From assembly GCA_022572105.1 (NCBI GenBank), contig JACZWN010000019.1, positions 1 through 25,577 of the forward strand: 25,577 bases of DNA, read 5' to 3'. The position numbers and the translations under genes are program-made. The notes under the pieces were generated by a model that saw nothing but the letters and a program-made list of their open reading frames with translations, ran no database searches and was not told the origin of the DNA. Numbering within the stretch: position 1 is the stretch's first letter; every line of letters begins with the position of its first letter. Source of the DNA: Pseudomonadota bacterium. GTDB lineage: Bacteria; Pseudomonadota; Alphaproteobacteria; Kiloniellales; J153. Positions 14,257 to 22,371 of the stretch are shown in pieces.

Positions 14257-14472
14257 GTAAATGAGACCGGAAAGTTCGCTTATGATCTCTCGCAAATGTC
14301 GATTGAGGTCGGTGGGGCTCACCGCATACGTTGCGATCGAAGCGTCAGAGCATGTCGTCCGCACGCTTCGCCTTCGCGCGAAACTTCTTATTTGATGGTC
14401 TCCCATTATCGTGAAGATAATGACCGCCGAGAGCGGTGTTGGACAGGGGCATCCCGATGTAGGGCGAAGGCC

Positions 14473-14714
14473 ATGGAAATCAAATTCACCTACTCTGTGA
14501 GGCGCGGACTTTTGCGGCTGCACGACAGACGGTAACCATTGAAATTGAAGGAGACACGCTCACCTACGACACGCTTCACGAGGCGGAGCAGAAATTTCTC
14601 GCGCGGTTTCGAGGTGAGGAACGCGAGAACAAATTGATCGAATGGAAGTCCGGGCCGATAGAGGACGACGGCCGATATAGCGAGTACCGCGCACACCTCC
14701 CGCTGTCGGAATAG
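14473..14714 (+). pseudogene. Small hypothetical gene broken by a frameshift
   Basis: The ATG at 14473 opens MEIKFTYSV, then the frame stops at 14535. One frame over, a protein-like sequence continues from EARTFAAARQTVTIEIEGDTL through HEAEQKFLARFRGEERENK to RAHLPLSE and a TAG at 14712-14714, with no start of its own. Adding one base near 14498 (TCTGTG/AGGCGCGG) would join them into about 80 residues. This may be a real decay event, a sequencing error or, less likely, a programmed shift. No family is recognised. Confidence 0.4.
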
Positions 14715-14804
14715 CAACCGCCAGCCTGCGCGCCACAAGGGTTCGACGCTTTACGAGGATGCAGCGGGATGACTCGAGAATTTCCGGCCGATTCTAAGGC
14801 CCTG

Positions 14805-15131
14805 TTATGGTGTAAGTCGTGAGCTACACCTATTTACGACGTTACGATTGGCTTCCTCCTCACCGGGCAGTACCGCCCACTTTTCGGCAAGTTCGCGCCG
14901 ACTACTCCAGTCACCAAGCACCGCGGCGGTAGCTTCCGGATCCGCTTGAGCCCTCTTCGTACACAGGTCCGCTCGATATTCAATAACTGCATCCTGAACT
15001 GCGCTGTTCATCGTCCCGGCAGTGACTTGCCAGCCCAGCCAACTGCTAATGAATGGTCCTAAAACCAACCCAATTACCAGGAAGAGTATGCGAGGCTTCC
15101 ACTCTGTAATTATTTCACCTGCTCGACTCAC
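14805..15131 (-). CDS. Small membrane-anchored hypothetical protein, alphaproteobacterial family
   Basis: 108 residues from a GTG at 15129-15131. A membrane segment (RILFLVIGLVLGPFISSWLGW) is followed by TAGTMNSAVQDAV, the pattern ADLC, AVLGDWSSRRELAEKWAVLPG and a C-terminal NVVNRCSSRL. This order matches a common small alphaproteobacterial protein of unknown function (WVTGGTA, a mid Cys, WATMPG, VARACAEAL), from memory of that family. An in-frame TTG at 15170 is an alternative start with AGGAG 13 bases upstream. The GTG is preferred because a candidate promoter would start transcription near 15167 and GGGGGC precedes it. The protein probably faces the periplasm. Confidence 0.65.
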   Translation of the reverse strand: MSRAGEIITEWKPRILFLVIGLVLGPFISSWLGWQVTAGTMNSAVQDAVIEYRADLCTKRAQADPEATAAVLGDWSSRRELAEKWAVLPGEEEANRNVVNRCSSRLTP

Positions 15132-15172
15132 GACACATGCCCCCACACGAGTTAACGGACAATCCGGCAAGG

Positions 15173-15201
15173 ACTGAATAGCACTCCTATCCGAATGTCA
15201 A
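15173..15201 (-). promoter_or_regulatory. Candidate promoter of the small membrane protein gene
   Basis: On the minus strand a consensus TTGACA (15201-15196) is followed after 15-17 bp by TATTCA or TTCAGT (15180-15173). The predicted start of transcription is near 15167, about 36 bases before the GTG start at 15131. Confidence 0.4.
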
Positions 15202-15285
15202 AACAAACCTATCCCGCTGAACAATGCTCCGTGACCAACTGTCCTTGATCTACGATTCACAGGCGCGAGAGCGGCTTTAGTTAGT

Positions 15286-15441
15286 GTCCCTATCCGGTTA
15301 AGACAGGCTCTCGGCTTCGCCGAGCGGGGTTGCACCCCGCACCCCGCCTGCTTCTTGGGGCGATGCCCCAAGCGGGTGTGGGCGGCAGCCCTTTAAAGCA
15401 CGGCCCATCTGGCGCCGAACCTGCGTTAACCGGATCGGGAC
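15286..15441. mobile_element. MITE-like element, copy 2 (156 bp, inverted)
   Basis: Ends are GTCCCTATCCGGTTAA (15286-15301) and TTAACCGGATCGGGAC (15426-15441), with one mismatch between the arms. Read on the minus strand the interior follows copy 1 closely (CAGATGGGCCGTGCTTT, GGGCTGCCGCCCACACCCGC, GCGGGGTGCGGGGTGCAACC) but lacks about 40 bp. No coding capacity. Confidence 0.8.
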
Positions 15442-15601
15442 GTTAATTAGATCCTAACCCTCATGTAGGATTTTGGTAACGTGCGGCAGGGCGGCCCATT
15501 CGCGCGGTCGGGCCCGATCCCACCCTTTGGGAACGCCCGCATTCGCAAGAAGTGCCTGGGATGCCAATGCCCAACTCCGCAGCGCTTTCGAGGCCTCGGC
15601 C

Positions 15602-16069
15602 GTGACCCGTTCAACGCCAAAAATCCTCGTTGTCGACGACGATCCCAATATTACACGGGCCCTTTGGAGACGGTTCAGGGCCGTCGGCATCGAGGTCATC
15701 CGGTCACACCACGGCAAGGAAGGCATGGTCCTGGCGATGACCGAACGCCCGGATGTCATCATTACCGATTATAAGATGCCGGGAATTTCCGGTGAGCGGC
15801 TGCTCATGAATTTGAAGTACAACGATGTGACCAAAGACATTCCCGTCATCATGGTCACGGGCGTGACGTTCGGCGGGGGCGAGGACTACGCGCTCAAACG
15901 CCAGGTATTGGGCCCGGGCGGGGCCGTATCGTTCATGAACAAGCCGCTCGATTTCGAAGCGCTCCTCATGGAACTGCGGCGTCACATCAGGTTGCCCCAA
16001 CAAGGCGATATCCCGGGGACCGTCACCGGCGACGACGGGCCAAGCAATGGCGGCGAACGAGACGCCTAA
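15602..16069 (+). CDS. Single-domain response regulator (CheY-like)
   Basis: 155 residues consisting of one receiver domain and a short tail. The acidic pocket is VDDD (12-14), the phosphoacceptor Asp56 lies in VIITDYKMPG, with Thr86 in VMVTG and Lys114 in FMNKP. No output domain follows, so it probably acts by protein contact or as a phosphorelay intermediate. The GTG at 15602 (MTRSTPKILVVDDD) is used because the family begins there and CGAGG lies upstream; the open frame extends to 15473. The TAA stop is shared with a dispersed repeat. A histidine kinase and a second regulator lie 1.9 kb downstream, which could be partners. Confidence 0.88.
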   Translation: MTRSTPKILVVDDDPNITRALWRRFRAVGIEVIRSHHGKEGMVLAMTERPDVIITDYKMPGISGERLLMNLKYNDVTKDIPVIMVTGVTFGGGEDYALKRQVLGPGGAVSFMNKPLDFEALLMELRRHIRLPQQGDIPGTVTGDDGPSNGGERDA

Positions 16070-16100
16070 TACCGAGTCTGGTTGATACGGACCCATTTTA
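16069..16100 (+). repeat. Solo copy of the dispersed repeat arm after the regulator gene
   Basis: ATACCGAGTCTGGTTGATAC followed by GGACCCATTTTA matches the 32-bp arm of the 263-bp element with about three changes. Its first bases overlap the TAA stop of the response regulator. There is no inverted partner nearby. Confidence 0.8.
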
Positions 16101-16161
16101 TGGGAGCGACCGGCCTGCCCGGGCAGGCGCGGTCTTTCCGATGGTGCGCCGGAAAGAAACC

Positions 16162-17547
16162 TCAGGATCCGGATTTGGCGGCCTGGGGTATGGCTTCCAG
16201 GCCCGGGATGAGCCACTGGCCGGAGGCGCTCCGGCAGGCCTTGCCGGGATAAATCCGCTCGCCGGCGCCGCCCCGAACGGTTTGCTCGAAGGTCCTGCAG
16301 TAGGGCGAATCGCCCTCGCTCAAGGCGGCGGTCGGCTTGATCGTCACCTTGGCGTCGACGCCCGAGCTGCCCCACTCGATGCTCTGCCCGTCGGCTTTGG
16401 TCTCGAGCGCTTCCTGGAGCGCCCAGCCCAATCCCGCCCGTGCCGCGGGAGGCCAGCTCCCGCCCTCCAGTTGCACGGCGACCAATTCGACGTCGGTTTC
16501 CGACCCGGGGTTCTCGAATCTCTCTTGGCGGCGCACGTAGTGGCGGATCCGCGGGGCGTAATACCAGACCCGCTCCGACGGCCCTTGCGCGGACGGCGTG
16601 GACGTGCGGCAGACCACCCGCAGGGCGTCGAAGGTTCCCGCCGCGACGCTGACCTTCCGGGGCGCCTCGACCAGGCAGTGCCAACGCGAGACGAACCCGC
16701 CGCGCGGACTCGACCGTGTCTTGTGCGCGACCTCGGTATTGGCGGTGAATGAAACCTCCCGCCCGGCTTTCAAGGGCCACAGCGCACCCGGCCCGACGTC
16801 CACCGTCGTCCGCACGCTGATGAGATCGGTGTCCCGGCGGATCGCGGGCAGGATGAAGTTTCTGTACGCGGTCAGGACGGTGCCGTCATTGCTCCGCCAA
16901 TGCACCCGCTCGCCGTCGATTTCGGTCACGGTTTCAGTGCGGCCGTCCGAATATACGAAGGTGTCGCCCGGCGCGTAGACGGGCAACGCCTTCTTGCTCG
17001 CCAACCCGAGGCCGGCGGCGCGGGCCGTGTTGTCGCGGCCCGCTTCGGAGAGCTTTTCGACCAAGGCCTTGGTGACCCGCCCGTCGGCGGGCAGGCCGGC
17101 ATCGGCCTGGTACCTGCGCACCGCGCCCCGGGTTTTCGGACCGTCCAGGCCGTCCAGGGGACCCGGCTCGTAACCGAGCCCGGCCAGGAGTTTCTGCGCC
17201 GTTAGGATGGTCTCCCGCGTCGGCTTGGGGACCGCCACATCGGCTGGCTCGGCCGGTTCGGCGGCCTCGTCCGGCAGGGCAGCCGCCGCCTCCGCTTCGA
17301 CATCGTCTTGCCGCTGCTCCGTAACCGCCGGCGCCTGGTCGTCCTGGGTCTGGCCTTCGAAGACCTTGGCCAACTCCTCCAGGCTCGACGGAAGTTCGCA
17401 ACCCGCAAGCATGCCCGCAAGCATGAGAGCCACGCCGGCCGCCACGAAGGCTCTCGAGCATACGGCCCGTCGCGTTCGTTCGGCGCCGCGCGGGCTTGGC
17501 GAGACCGGGCCGCCTCCGGACGCGTTTCGCAAATCAGGAAATATCAT
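16162..17547 (-). CDS. Peptidoglycan-binding lipoprotein with surface-antigen-like C-terminus
   Basis: 461 residues. A signal sequence (AFVAAGVALMLAGMLAGC) ends in a lipobox with Cys50 as the acylation site. After an Ala/Glu/Pro-rich linker, residues about 112-168 form a peptidoglycan-binding_1 domain (AQKLLAGLGYEPGPLDGLDG, then TRGAVRRYQADAGLPADG). The middle is a beta-rich region without a name I recognise. The end (YCRTFEQTVRGGAGERIYPG, KACRSASGQW) resembles the CREYQ...YGTACRQPDGSW tail of 17-kDa surface antigen proteins. It is probably an outer-membrane lipoprotein contacting the cell wall. The ATG at 17547 is the most plausible start, although 29 residues before the charged signal start is long; frames from 17565 or 17616 are alternatives. 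Confidence 0.82.
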   Translation of the reverse strand: MIFPDLRNASGGGPVSPSPRGAERTRRAVCSRAFVAAGVALMLAGMLAGCELPSSLEELAKVFEGQTQDDQAPAVTEQRQDDVEAEAAAALPDEAAEPAEPADVAVPKPTRETILTAQKLLAGLGYEPGPLDGLDGPKTRGAVRRYQADAGLPADGRVTKALVEKLSEAGRDNTARAAGLGLASKKALPVYAPGDTFVYSDGRTETVTEIDGERVHWRSNDGTVLTAYRNFILPAIRRDTDLISVRTTVDVGPGALWPLKAGREVSFTANTEVAHKTRSSPRGGFVSRWHCLVEAPRKVSVAAGTFDALRVVCRTSTPSAQGPSERVWYYAPRIRHYVRRQERFENPGSETDVELVAVQLEGGSWPPAARAGLGWALQEALETKADGQSIEWGSSGVDAKVTIKPTAALSEGDSPYCRTFEQTVRGGAGERIYPGKACRSASGQWLIPGLEAIPQAAKSGS

Positions 17548-17579
17548 GCGTTGGCCGCACACCATATTTGTCAAGAGTG

Positions 17580-17608
17580 CCGCCCGGCCGTCTTGGATGG
17601 CCGGGCGG
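17580..17608. terminator. Strong hairpin with 10-bp GC stem
   Basis: CCGCCCGGCC at 17580-17589 and its exact complement at 17599-17608 flank a nine-base loop. No T-run follows on either strand, so intrinsic termination is doubtful. It lies just upstream of the lipoprotein coding start, where it could act as a leader structure if transcription begins above it. Confidence 0.4.
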
Positions 17609-17710
17609 CGAATCACCTATCGCACCTCGGATCGCCCCAAAGCTTACCTTCTTACTTAATCGTTTATAAATTATGGAAATCAGCGGTTCCCGGGCGCAAT
17701 TCCGCGCTCT

Positions 17711-17733
17711 TATACCAACCGCCCTTGGTATTA
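17711..17733 (-). repeat. Short palindromic copy of the dispersed repeat
   Basis: TATACCAA at 17711 and TTGGTATTA ending at 17733 are inverted arms around CCGCCC. On the minus strand it begins TAATACCAAGGGCGG, matching the repeat, but the GACCCAT end is absent. Confidence 0.65.
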
Positions 17734-17919
17734 GCGGGCCGGCCCGGCGGCGGCCGCGCGCCCGACCCGGCGATCTCGGCTTCCGGGAGCCGCGAATACC
17801 TCAAGATCTTGTGGACCGCCGCAGCGTACCGCTAAATGTAGGGGGCACCGGCACGCAACGCTGCCACCGGACGCCCGCCGGCCGTACCCGGCCAGAGCCC
17901 GGCCAGAGCCGTGACTTAA

Positions 17920-20184
17920 ATGAATATTAGCACCGCGGCGGCATCATTCCGGACAATATGCCGAGTGGGCATGCCAGTGCGCATAAAAGACACCGCAACC
18001 ACAGTCGAAACGGTTTGGGACAGCCTTAAAGGCGCGTTCCCGCGGTTCCGCGCGGGGCGAATCCCGGGCGTCTGGAGGCGTGCCCACGGCGGACTTCCGG
18101 CCGGGTTCGGGAAGGGCCTCGACGCCGCCTGGCCCCCGGTCGCGGCCGCCTACGGGCGTGCCAATTCCTTTCTTCGCGGTCATCTGCCCACCGCCCTGGT
18201 GCTCATGCTGGGGGTTCTGATTTCGGGCACCGGCTTCCTGTTGACGAGCAACTTCTACCAAAATCGATCGCAGCAGGCGTTCGACAGGCCAGCAGCCCAC
18301 TACACCGCGATCTTCAGCCAGGCGATCGACCGCTACTTGGAGGTCATCAACTCCGTGGGTACCTTCATGGCCGCCTCGAACGAGGTCGACCGATGGGAGT
18401 TCTTCGCCCTGGTGGGCAAGAGCCTGCCGCGCTTTCCCGGAATCCGGGCGCTGGTATGGATCCCCCGCGTGCCCGCGGAAAAACGCGGCGACTACGAGAA
18501 GCAGGGCGAGAAAGACGGTCTCTACGGCTTTGGGTTTACCGAAAAGGACACGCTCGGCAACATCGTACCGGCCCGGGAGCGGGACGAGTATTACCCCGTC
18601 TATTACGTCGAGCCCTTCGAAGGCAACCAAACGATCCTGGGATTCGACTTGGCCTCGAGCCGGGACGGCCGCCGGATCCTGGATCGGGCGCGCGACACCG
18701 GGCAGATGATCGCCGCCCAGCAGGTCGCCCTGCTCCAGGCCGACGACGATCAGGCGGCCTTCTTGACCGTGCTTCCGATCTACGATTCGAGGACCGAGCC
18801 GGCGACGGTCGCCGATCGGCGACAGGCACTGGTCGGTTTCGTGCTCGGCGTGTTTCGGTTCAGCGATATGATCGAGGTCGCGCTGCGCAACTTCGCGTCC
18901 GCCGATGCCCTCGAGGTCTATCTCTACGACGCGGCGGCGAGCCCGGAAGAGCGGCTGATCTTTTTCCGCCCCTCGCCTTTGCGCCGGGATAGCGCGACGC
19001 CTTTGCCCGAGGACCAGGTCTACGCGGGCCCCTACAGCTCCACGGCCTACGACGTCGCGGGGCGGGAGTGGTCGATCGTGGTCAAGCCGGCGCCCGGGTA
19101 CTTCGTCAATGACGCCAATCTGGTGTCATGGAGTGTGGTGGCGGTCGGCCTCCTGCTCACGGCTCTGCTGCTTCAGTATCTGCTCTCCTCGGCCAGCCGA
19201 ACGCGCGTCATCGAGAAGTCGGTGGCGCAGCGCACCGCCGAGCTTCTGGAGTCGAACAAAGCGCTGGAAGCCGAAATCCAGGAACGCAAGCGCGCCGAGC
19301 GGGACCGGGTGGCGCTGGAGCGCGAACTGGCCCAAATCCAGAAGATGGAATCCCTGGGCACCCTGGCCGGCGGCATCGCCCACGAGATCAATTCGCCGGT
19401 CCAATATGTCGGCGAGAACTTGGGGTTCCTGCGCGAGTCCCTGGCCGGGCTGAGCCGGGTCCTGAGAAAGTACGGAATACTGGCCGAGGCCGCCCAAACG
19501 GCAGGCGTGCTGAGCGACGAGGTGGCAGAGGTCGCCGCGGCCACCGAGGCCGCGGACCTGGATTTCCTGCGCCAGGAAATGCCCGCTTCCATCGATCAGT
19601 CGCTCGAAGGGATCGAGCGGATCAGCGAGATCGTGCGCGCGATCCGGGAGTTTTCCCATCCCGACGCCAAGGAAAAGATCGCCACCGATATCAACCACGC
19701 GATCGCCACGACCCTCACCGTCGCCCAAAATCAGATCAAATACGTGGCCGACGTGGAAACCGATCTCGATCCCTCCCTGCCGCCGGTCTCCTGCCTGCCG
19801 GGCGAGCTCAACCAGGTCATCCTGAACCTGCTGGTCAACGCCGCGCATGCGATCGAGGAAACCGCGAGCGACCGGAAAGGCCGGATCACCTTGACCACGC
19901 GCAACCTGGGCGATCGGGTCGAGATACGGATCGGCGATACCGGGACCGGCATTCCCGAGGCGATCCGGAAAAAGATCTTCGACCCCTTCTTCACGACCAA
20001 GGAGCCGGGCAAGGGCACCGGACAGGGCCTGGCGATCTCCCACACCATCATCACCAAGAAACACGGCGGGACGATCAACGTGGAATCCGAGCCGGGCAAG
20101 GGCACGACCTTTATTATCCGTTTGCCGCTGGAGGCGCCGGATTCGTCACCGGCGACGGCCAACCCGAAGCGAGGTTCGCCATGA
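17920..20184 (+). CDS. CHASE-domain sensor histidine kinase
   Basis: 754 residues. After a long cytoplasmic N-terminus, TM1 (about 91-110) leads into an extracytoplasmic CHASE domain (about 120-395; AHYTAIFSQAIDRYLEVINS, FPGIRALVWIPRV). TM2 (about 402-420) is followed by a coiled coil. The kinase core has the H-box GGIAHEINSPVQYV (His488), N-box LNLLVNAAHAIEE (Asn640), IGDTGTGIP, FDPFFTTKEPG and GTGQGLAIS. CHASE domains sense small ligands outside the cytoplasmic membrane; the ligand here is unknown. The 3' end overlaps the next regulator gene by 4 bp (ATGA), so that regulator is its probable phosphoacceptor. The start could instead be the ATG at 17971. No good ribosome binding site marks either. 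Confidence 0.93.
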   Translation: MNISTAAASFRTICRVGMPVRIKDTATTVETVWDSLKGAFPRFRAGRIPGVWRRAHGGLPAGFGKGLDAAWPPVAAAYGRANSFLRGHLPTALVLMLGVLISGTGFLLTSNFYQNRSQQAFDRPAAHYTAIFSQAIDRYLEVINSVGTFMAASNEVDRWEFFALVGKSLPRFPGIRALVWIPRVPAEKRGDYEKQGEKDGLYGFGFTEKDTLGNIVPARERDEYYPVYYVEPFEGNQTILGFDLASSRDGRRILDRARDTGQMIAAQQVALLQADDDQAAFLTVLPIYDSRTEPATVADRRQALVGFVLGVFRFSDMIEVALRNFASADALEVYLYDAAASPEERLIFFRPSPLRRDSATPLPEDQVYAGPYSSTAYDVAGREWSIVVKPAPGYFVNDANLVSWSVVAVGLLLTALLLQYLLSSASRTRVIEKSVAQRTAELLESNKALEAEIQERKRAERDRVALERELAQIQKMESLGTLAGGIAHEINSPVQYVGENLGFLRESLAGLSRVLRKYGILAEAAQTAGVLSDEVAEVAAATEAADLDFLRQEMPASIDQSLEGIERISEIVRAIREFSHPDAKEKIATDINHAIATTLTVAQNQIKYVADVETDLDPSLPPVSCLPGELNQVILNLLVNAAHAIEETASDRKGRITLTTRNLGDRVEIRIGDTGTGIPEAIRKKIFDPFFTTKEPGKGTGQGLAISHTIITKKHGGTINVESEPGKGTTFIIRLPLEAPDSSPATANPKRGSP

Positions 20185-21368
20185 CCGACAAAGTTCTGTT
20201 CGTTGACGACGATATGAACATCCTGGCCTCCTTCAGGCGGCGGCTGGGGCGGCGGTTCGAAATTGCGACCGTGCCTGGCGGGGAGCAGGGCCTGGAGGTC
20301 CTGGAGAAGGACGGCCCCATCGCGGTCGTCATCAGCGACCAGCGCATGCCCGGCATGGACGGTATTCAGTTCCTGGGCGAGGTGAAGAAACGCGCGCCCG
20401 ATACGGTGAGAATCATGCTGACCGGCAACACCGATCTGACCACCGCGATCAAGGCGGTCAACGAAGGCAGCATCTTCCGGTTCTTCACCAAACCCTGCCC
20501 GCCCGAAGTGATGGCAAGCGCGATCGAGGCGGGCCTGAAACAATACAACCTGATCAGAGCGGAACGGGATTTGTTGGAGCAGACCCTTGCCGGCAGCATC
20601 AAGGTGCTCATCGACGTTCTGTCGCTGATCCATCCGGAAGCCTTCCAAAAAACCTGGCTGTTGCGCGACTGGGTGCGTCGGGTGGCCGGCCGGCTGGACC
20701 TGGCCAAAGTTTGGGAACTGGACATAGCGGCCATGCTTTCGCCGATCGGGCTGATCACGATTGCGCCCGAGATCCACGCCAGGGTCCGCGACGGCGCCGA
20801 GCTGAGCGGGATCGACCGCGAGATATACGAGAGGGCGCCGGAAGCCGCCAGGAACCTGATTTCCAATATCCCGCGCATGAAAAACCTGAGCGAGATGATT
20901 TACTACCAAGACAAGGGTTTCGACGGCAGCGGATTCCCCGACGATTGGGTTGCCGGCAAGGATATTCCCTTGGGCGGCCGGTTGCTGAAGGTGCTGATCG
21001 ATCTCGCCGCGCTCGGCGACAGTCCCGACCGGGCCACCTTCGCGGAGCTCGAGACGCGCGCCCAGCTCTACGATCCCGAGATCTTGCAGGTCGTCCGGGA
21101 TTGCTTCCTCGGCGAGAACGCGCCCAAGGACGACGCCGCGACACAGGAAGTCGTGAAGGTTACGGCTGCCCGGCTGAAGGCGGGCGCGCGCCTGGTATCG
21201 AATATCGAAACCGAGGACGGCTGGCTCGTCCTGGCCGCCGGGAACGAGATCTCGCAAGCACAGATCGAGCGCCTGTTGAACTTGCGAAAGCATCGCAAAC
21301 TGAAGGAGCCCCTACACGTCATCCAGCCCCGGGCACCGTCCGGGGAAACGGCCAAAGCGCGCTCCTGA
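20181..21368 (+). CDS. Response regulator with degenerate HD-GYP-like output domain
   Basis: 395 residues. The N-terminal receiver is complete: Asp9-11, phosphoacceptor Asp53 in ISDQRMPGMDG, Thr81 and Lys104 in FFTKPCPP. The rest (about 140-345) follows the HD-GYP fold (LRDWVRRVAGRLDL, AAMLSPIG, IYYQDKGFDGSGFPDDWVAG, IPLGGRLLKVLIDLAAL). The expected metal ligands are replaced: HD is SP in AAMLSPIG, the HH pair is YY, and GYP is GFP. It should therefore not hydrolyse c-di-GMP as HD-GYP enzymes do, and may work by binding partners. ATGA overlap with the CHASE kinase makes the pair a two-component system. The last 60 residues (AARLKAGARLVSNI...GNEISQAQIERLLNL) are another conserved-looking tail. 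Confidence 0.9.
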   Translation: MTDKVLFVDDDMNILASFRRRLGRRFEIATVPGGEQGLEVLEKDGPIAVVISDQRMPGMDGIQFLGEVKKRAPDTVRIMLTGNTDLTTAIKAVNEGSIFRFFTKPCPPEVMASAIEAGLKQYNLIRAERDLLEQTLAGSIKVLIDVLSLIHPEAFQKTWLLRDWVRRVAGRLDLAKVWELDIAAMLSPIGLITIAPEIHARVRDGAELSGIDREIYERAPEAARNLISNIPRMKNLSEMIYYQDKGFDGSGFPDDWVAGKDIPLGGRLLKVLIDLAALGDSPDRATFAELETRAQLYDPEILQVVRDCFLGENAPKDDAATQEVVKVTAARLKAGARLVSNIETEDGWLVLAAGNEISQAQIERLLNLRKHRKLKEPLHVIQPRAPSGETAKARS

Positions 21369-21410
21369 CCCGGGGTCCCTCGACGCTACGCCCTCAAGGG
21401 CGCCGAGGCT

Positions 21411-21433
21411 CATACCACCGTTCCTTGGGTTTA
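21411..21433 (-). repeat. Degenerate copy of the dispersed repeat
   Basis: CATACCACCG and TTCCTTGGGTTTA are imperfect inverted arms resembling the 17711 copy. It sits between convergent genes, the HD-GYP-like regulator and the zinc-ribbon protein. Confidence 0.4.
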
Positions 21434-21436
21434 CGT

Positions 21437-22210
21437 CTACTTCTCGACGACGAAGTCGATCGAAAGATTGCCTTCGCGCGGCGGGTTCTTGGCAACGGTT
21501 TCGAATTCGGTGGCCCCGCCCGGCGCCAGGGTCGCGTCCGCGGCCTCGAAGGTCCAGCGCTCGAGCTCCACGCCCTCGGCGTCGGTCAAACTGGCGCTCA
21601 GCGGCGGGACCCTGCGCGTCTGATCCGAGACGTTGACGACCAGGCCCTCGATGACCACGACCCGATCTCCGTCCACCAGACGCCGCACCGACTTCACGTC
21701 GCGAAGCTCCAGGCCCAGCTCGGCGGATTCGGCGGACAGGCCGACCAGATCGTAAAGCCGGGTCATCTGGGGCACCATGGCGACCAATTGCGCGCGCCCG
21801 AAATAGAACCCGGCCGCAAGGCCGGTCACCACCACGAGAAACAGAATCCAGCCGGCGGCCAGAGACGGTTCGCGCGCTCGACGCGGCGGCTTCGAGGCGG
21901 TCCGTCGCGGCCCCCGTTCGCCGATGTCGACGGGCTCCGGCGCCGGTTCCGGCTTCGCGGTGGGTTCGGGAATCGGCTCCGCGGCGGCTTTGGCCGCCGG
22001 CTTCTCGGCGGGTTCGGCTGCCGGCCCGCTCGGCGCGAACGGCGCCGCCGCGGCCTTCGCCTCGGATCGCTCCGCGGCGTCGGCCTCGCTTGGCCGCTCC
22101 TGGCGCCAGACATGACCGCACTCGCCACAACGGACCCTGCGCCCGGTGGGACCCAGGTGCTCAGGCTCTACGAGGAACGTGGCACCGCAAGACGGACAGG
22201 TGAGGTGCAT
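21437..22210 (-). CDS. Zinc-ribbon (MJ0042-type) DUF3426 membrane protein
   Basis: 257 residues. The N-terminus is a zinc ribbon, CPSC (5-8) and CGEC (28-31), ending in GHVW as in MJ0042/zinc_ribbon_5 domains. An Ala/Pro/Glu-rich linker of about 80 residues leads to one membrane span (AAGWILFLVVVTGLAAGFYFG). A C-terminal beta domain of the DUF3426 type follows (LELRDVKSVRRLVDGDRVVVIEGLVVN, then VPPLSASLTDAEG and FVVEK). The N-terminus is cytoplasmic and the beta domain periplasmic. It is divergent from ftsE, an arrangement that is common in alphaproteobacteria. The function is unknown; an envelope or division link is suggested only by position. Confidence 0.93.
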   Translation of the reverse strand: MHLTCPSCGATFLVEPEHLGPTGRRVRCGECGHVWRQERPSEADAAERSEAKAAAAPFAPSGPAAEPAEKPAAKAAAEPIPEPTAKPEPAPEPVDIGERGPRRTASKPPRRAREPSLAAGWILFLVVVTGLAAGFYFGRAQLVAMVPQMTRLYDLVGLSAESAELGLELRDVKSVRRLVDGDRVVVIEGLVVNVSDQTRRVPPLSASLTDAEGVELERWTFEAADATLAPGGATEFETVAKNPPREGNLSIDFVVEK

Positions 22211-22371
22211 TAACGAAAATCTGTCCTGTCTGCCTAATTCAGGCCTAATTCAGACCGTCATCTTATATGGGGCGGCAAAGACCAAAGCAAGAAAAGAGCG
22301 GAACGCTTTACCAGAGGCGGGCGGCTGTGCCATGCTTGCTACCGCCCATCATCAAGAGGATATCCTGGGCC

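Larger units (their letters stand above)
14257..15285. other. Lower-GC segment bracketed by inverted MITE-like copies
   Basis: About 1 kb whose base composition looks distinctly lower in GC than the rest of the window. It holds a frameshifted small gene (14473) and a small membrane protein gene (14805). From 14261 a 44-codon frame (MRPESSLMISRKCRL...) is open but has no recognisable feature and is not called. Between 14715 and 14804 and from 15202 to 15285 I see nothing. Confidence 0.6.
17548..17919. other. Intergenic region between the lipoprotein and CHASE kinase genes
   Basis: Divergent 370-bp gap with a strong hairpin (17580-17608), a copy of the dispersed repeat (17711-17733) and a short direct repeat CCCGGCCAGAG near 17890. 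An AT-rich patch at 17645-17680 is the likeliest promoter zone. No gene is supported. Confidence 0.5.

Noticed and set aside
14074..14523. 149-codon minus-strand frame over MITE copy 1
   Set aside because: It crosses the end of the element and its peptide comes from the repeat; no family features.
19128..20180. N-terminal extension of the HD-GYP-like regulator to 746 codons
   Set aside because: Out-of-frame shadow of the histidine kinase; the receiver domain starts right after the ATG at 20181.
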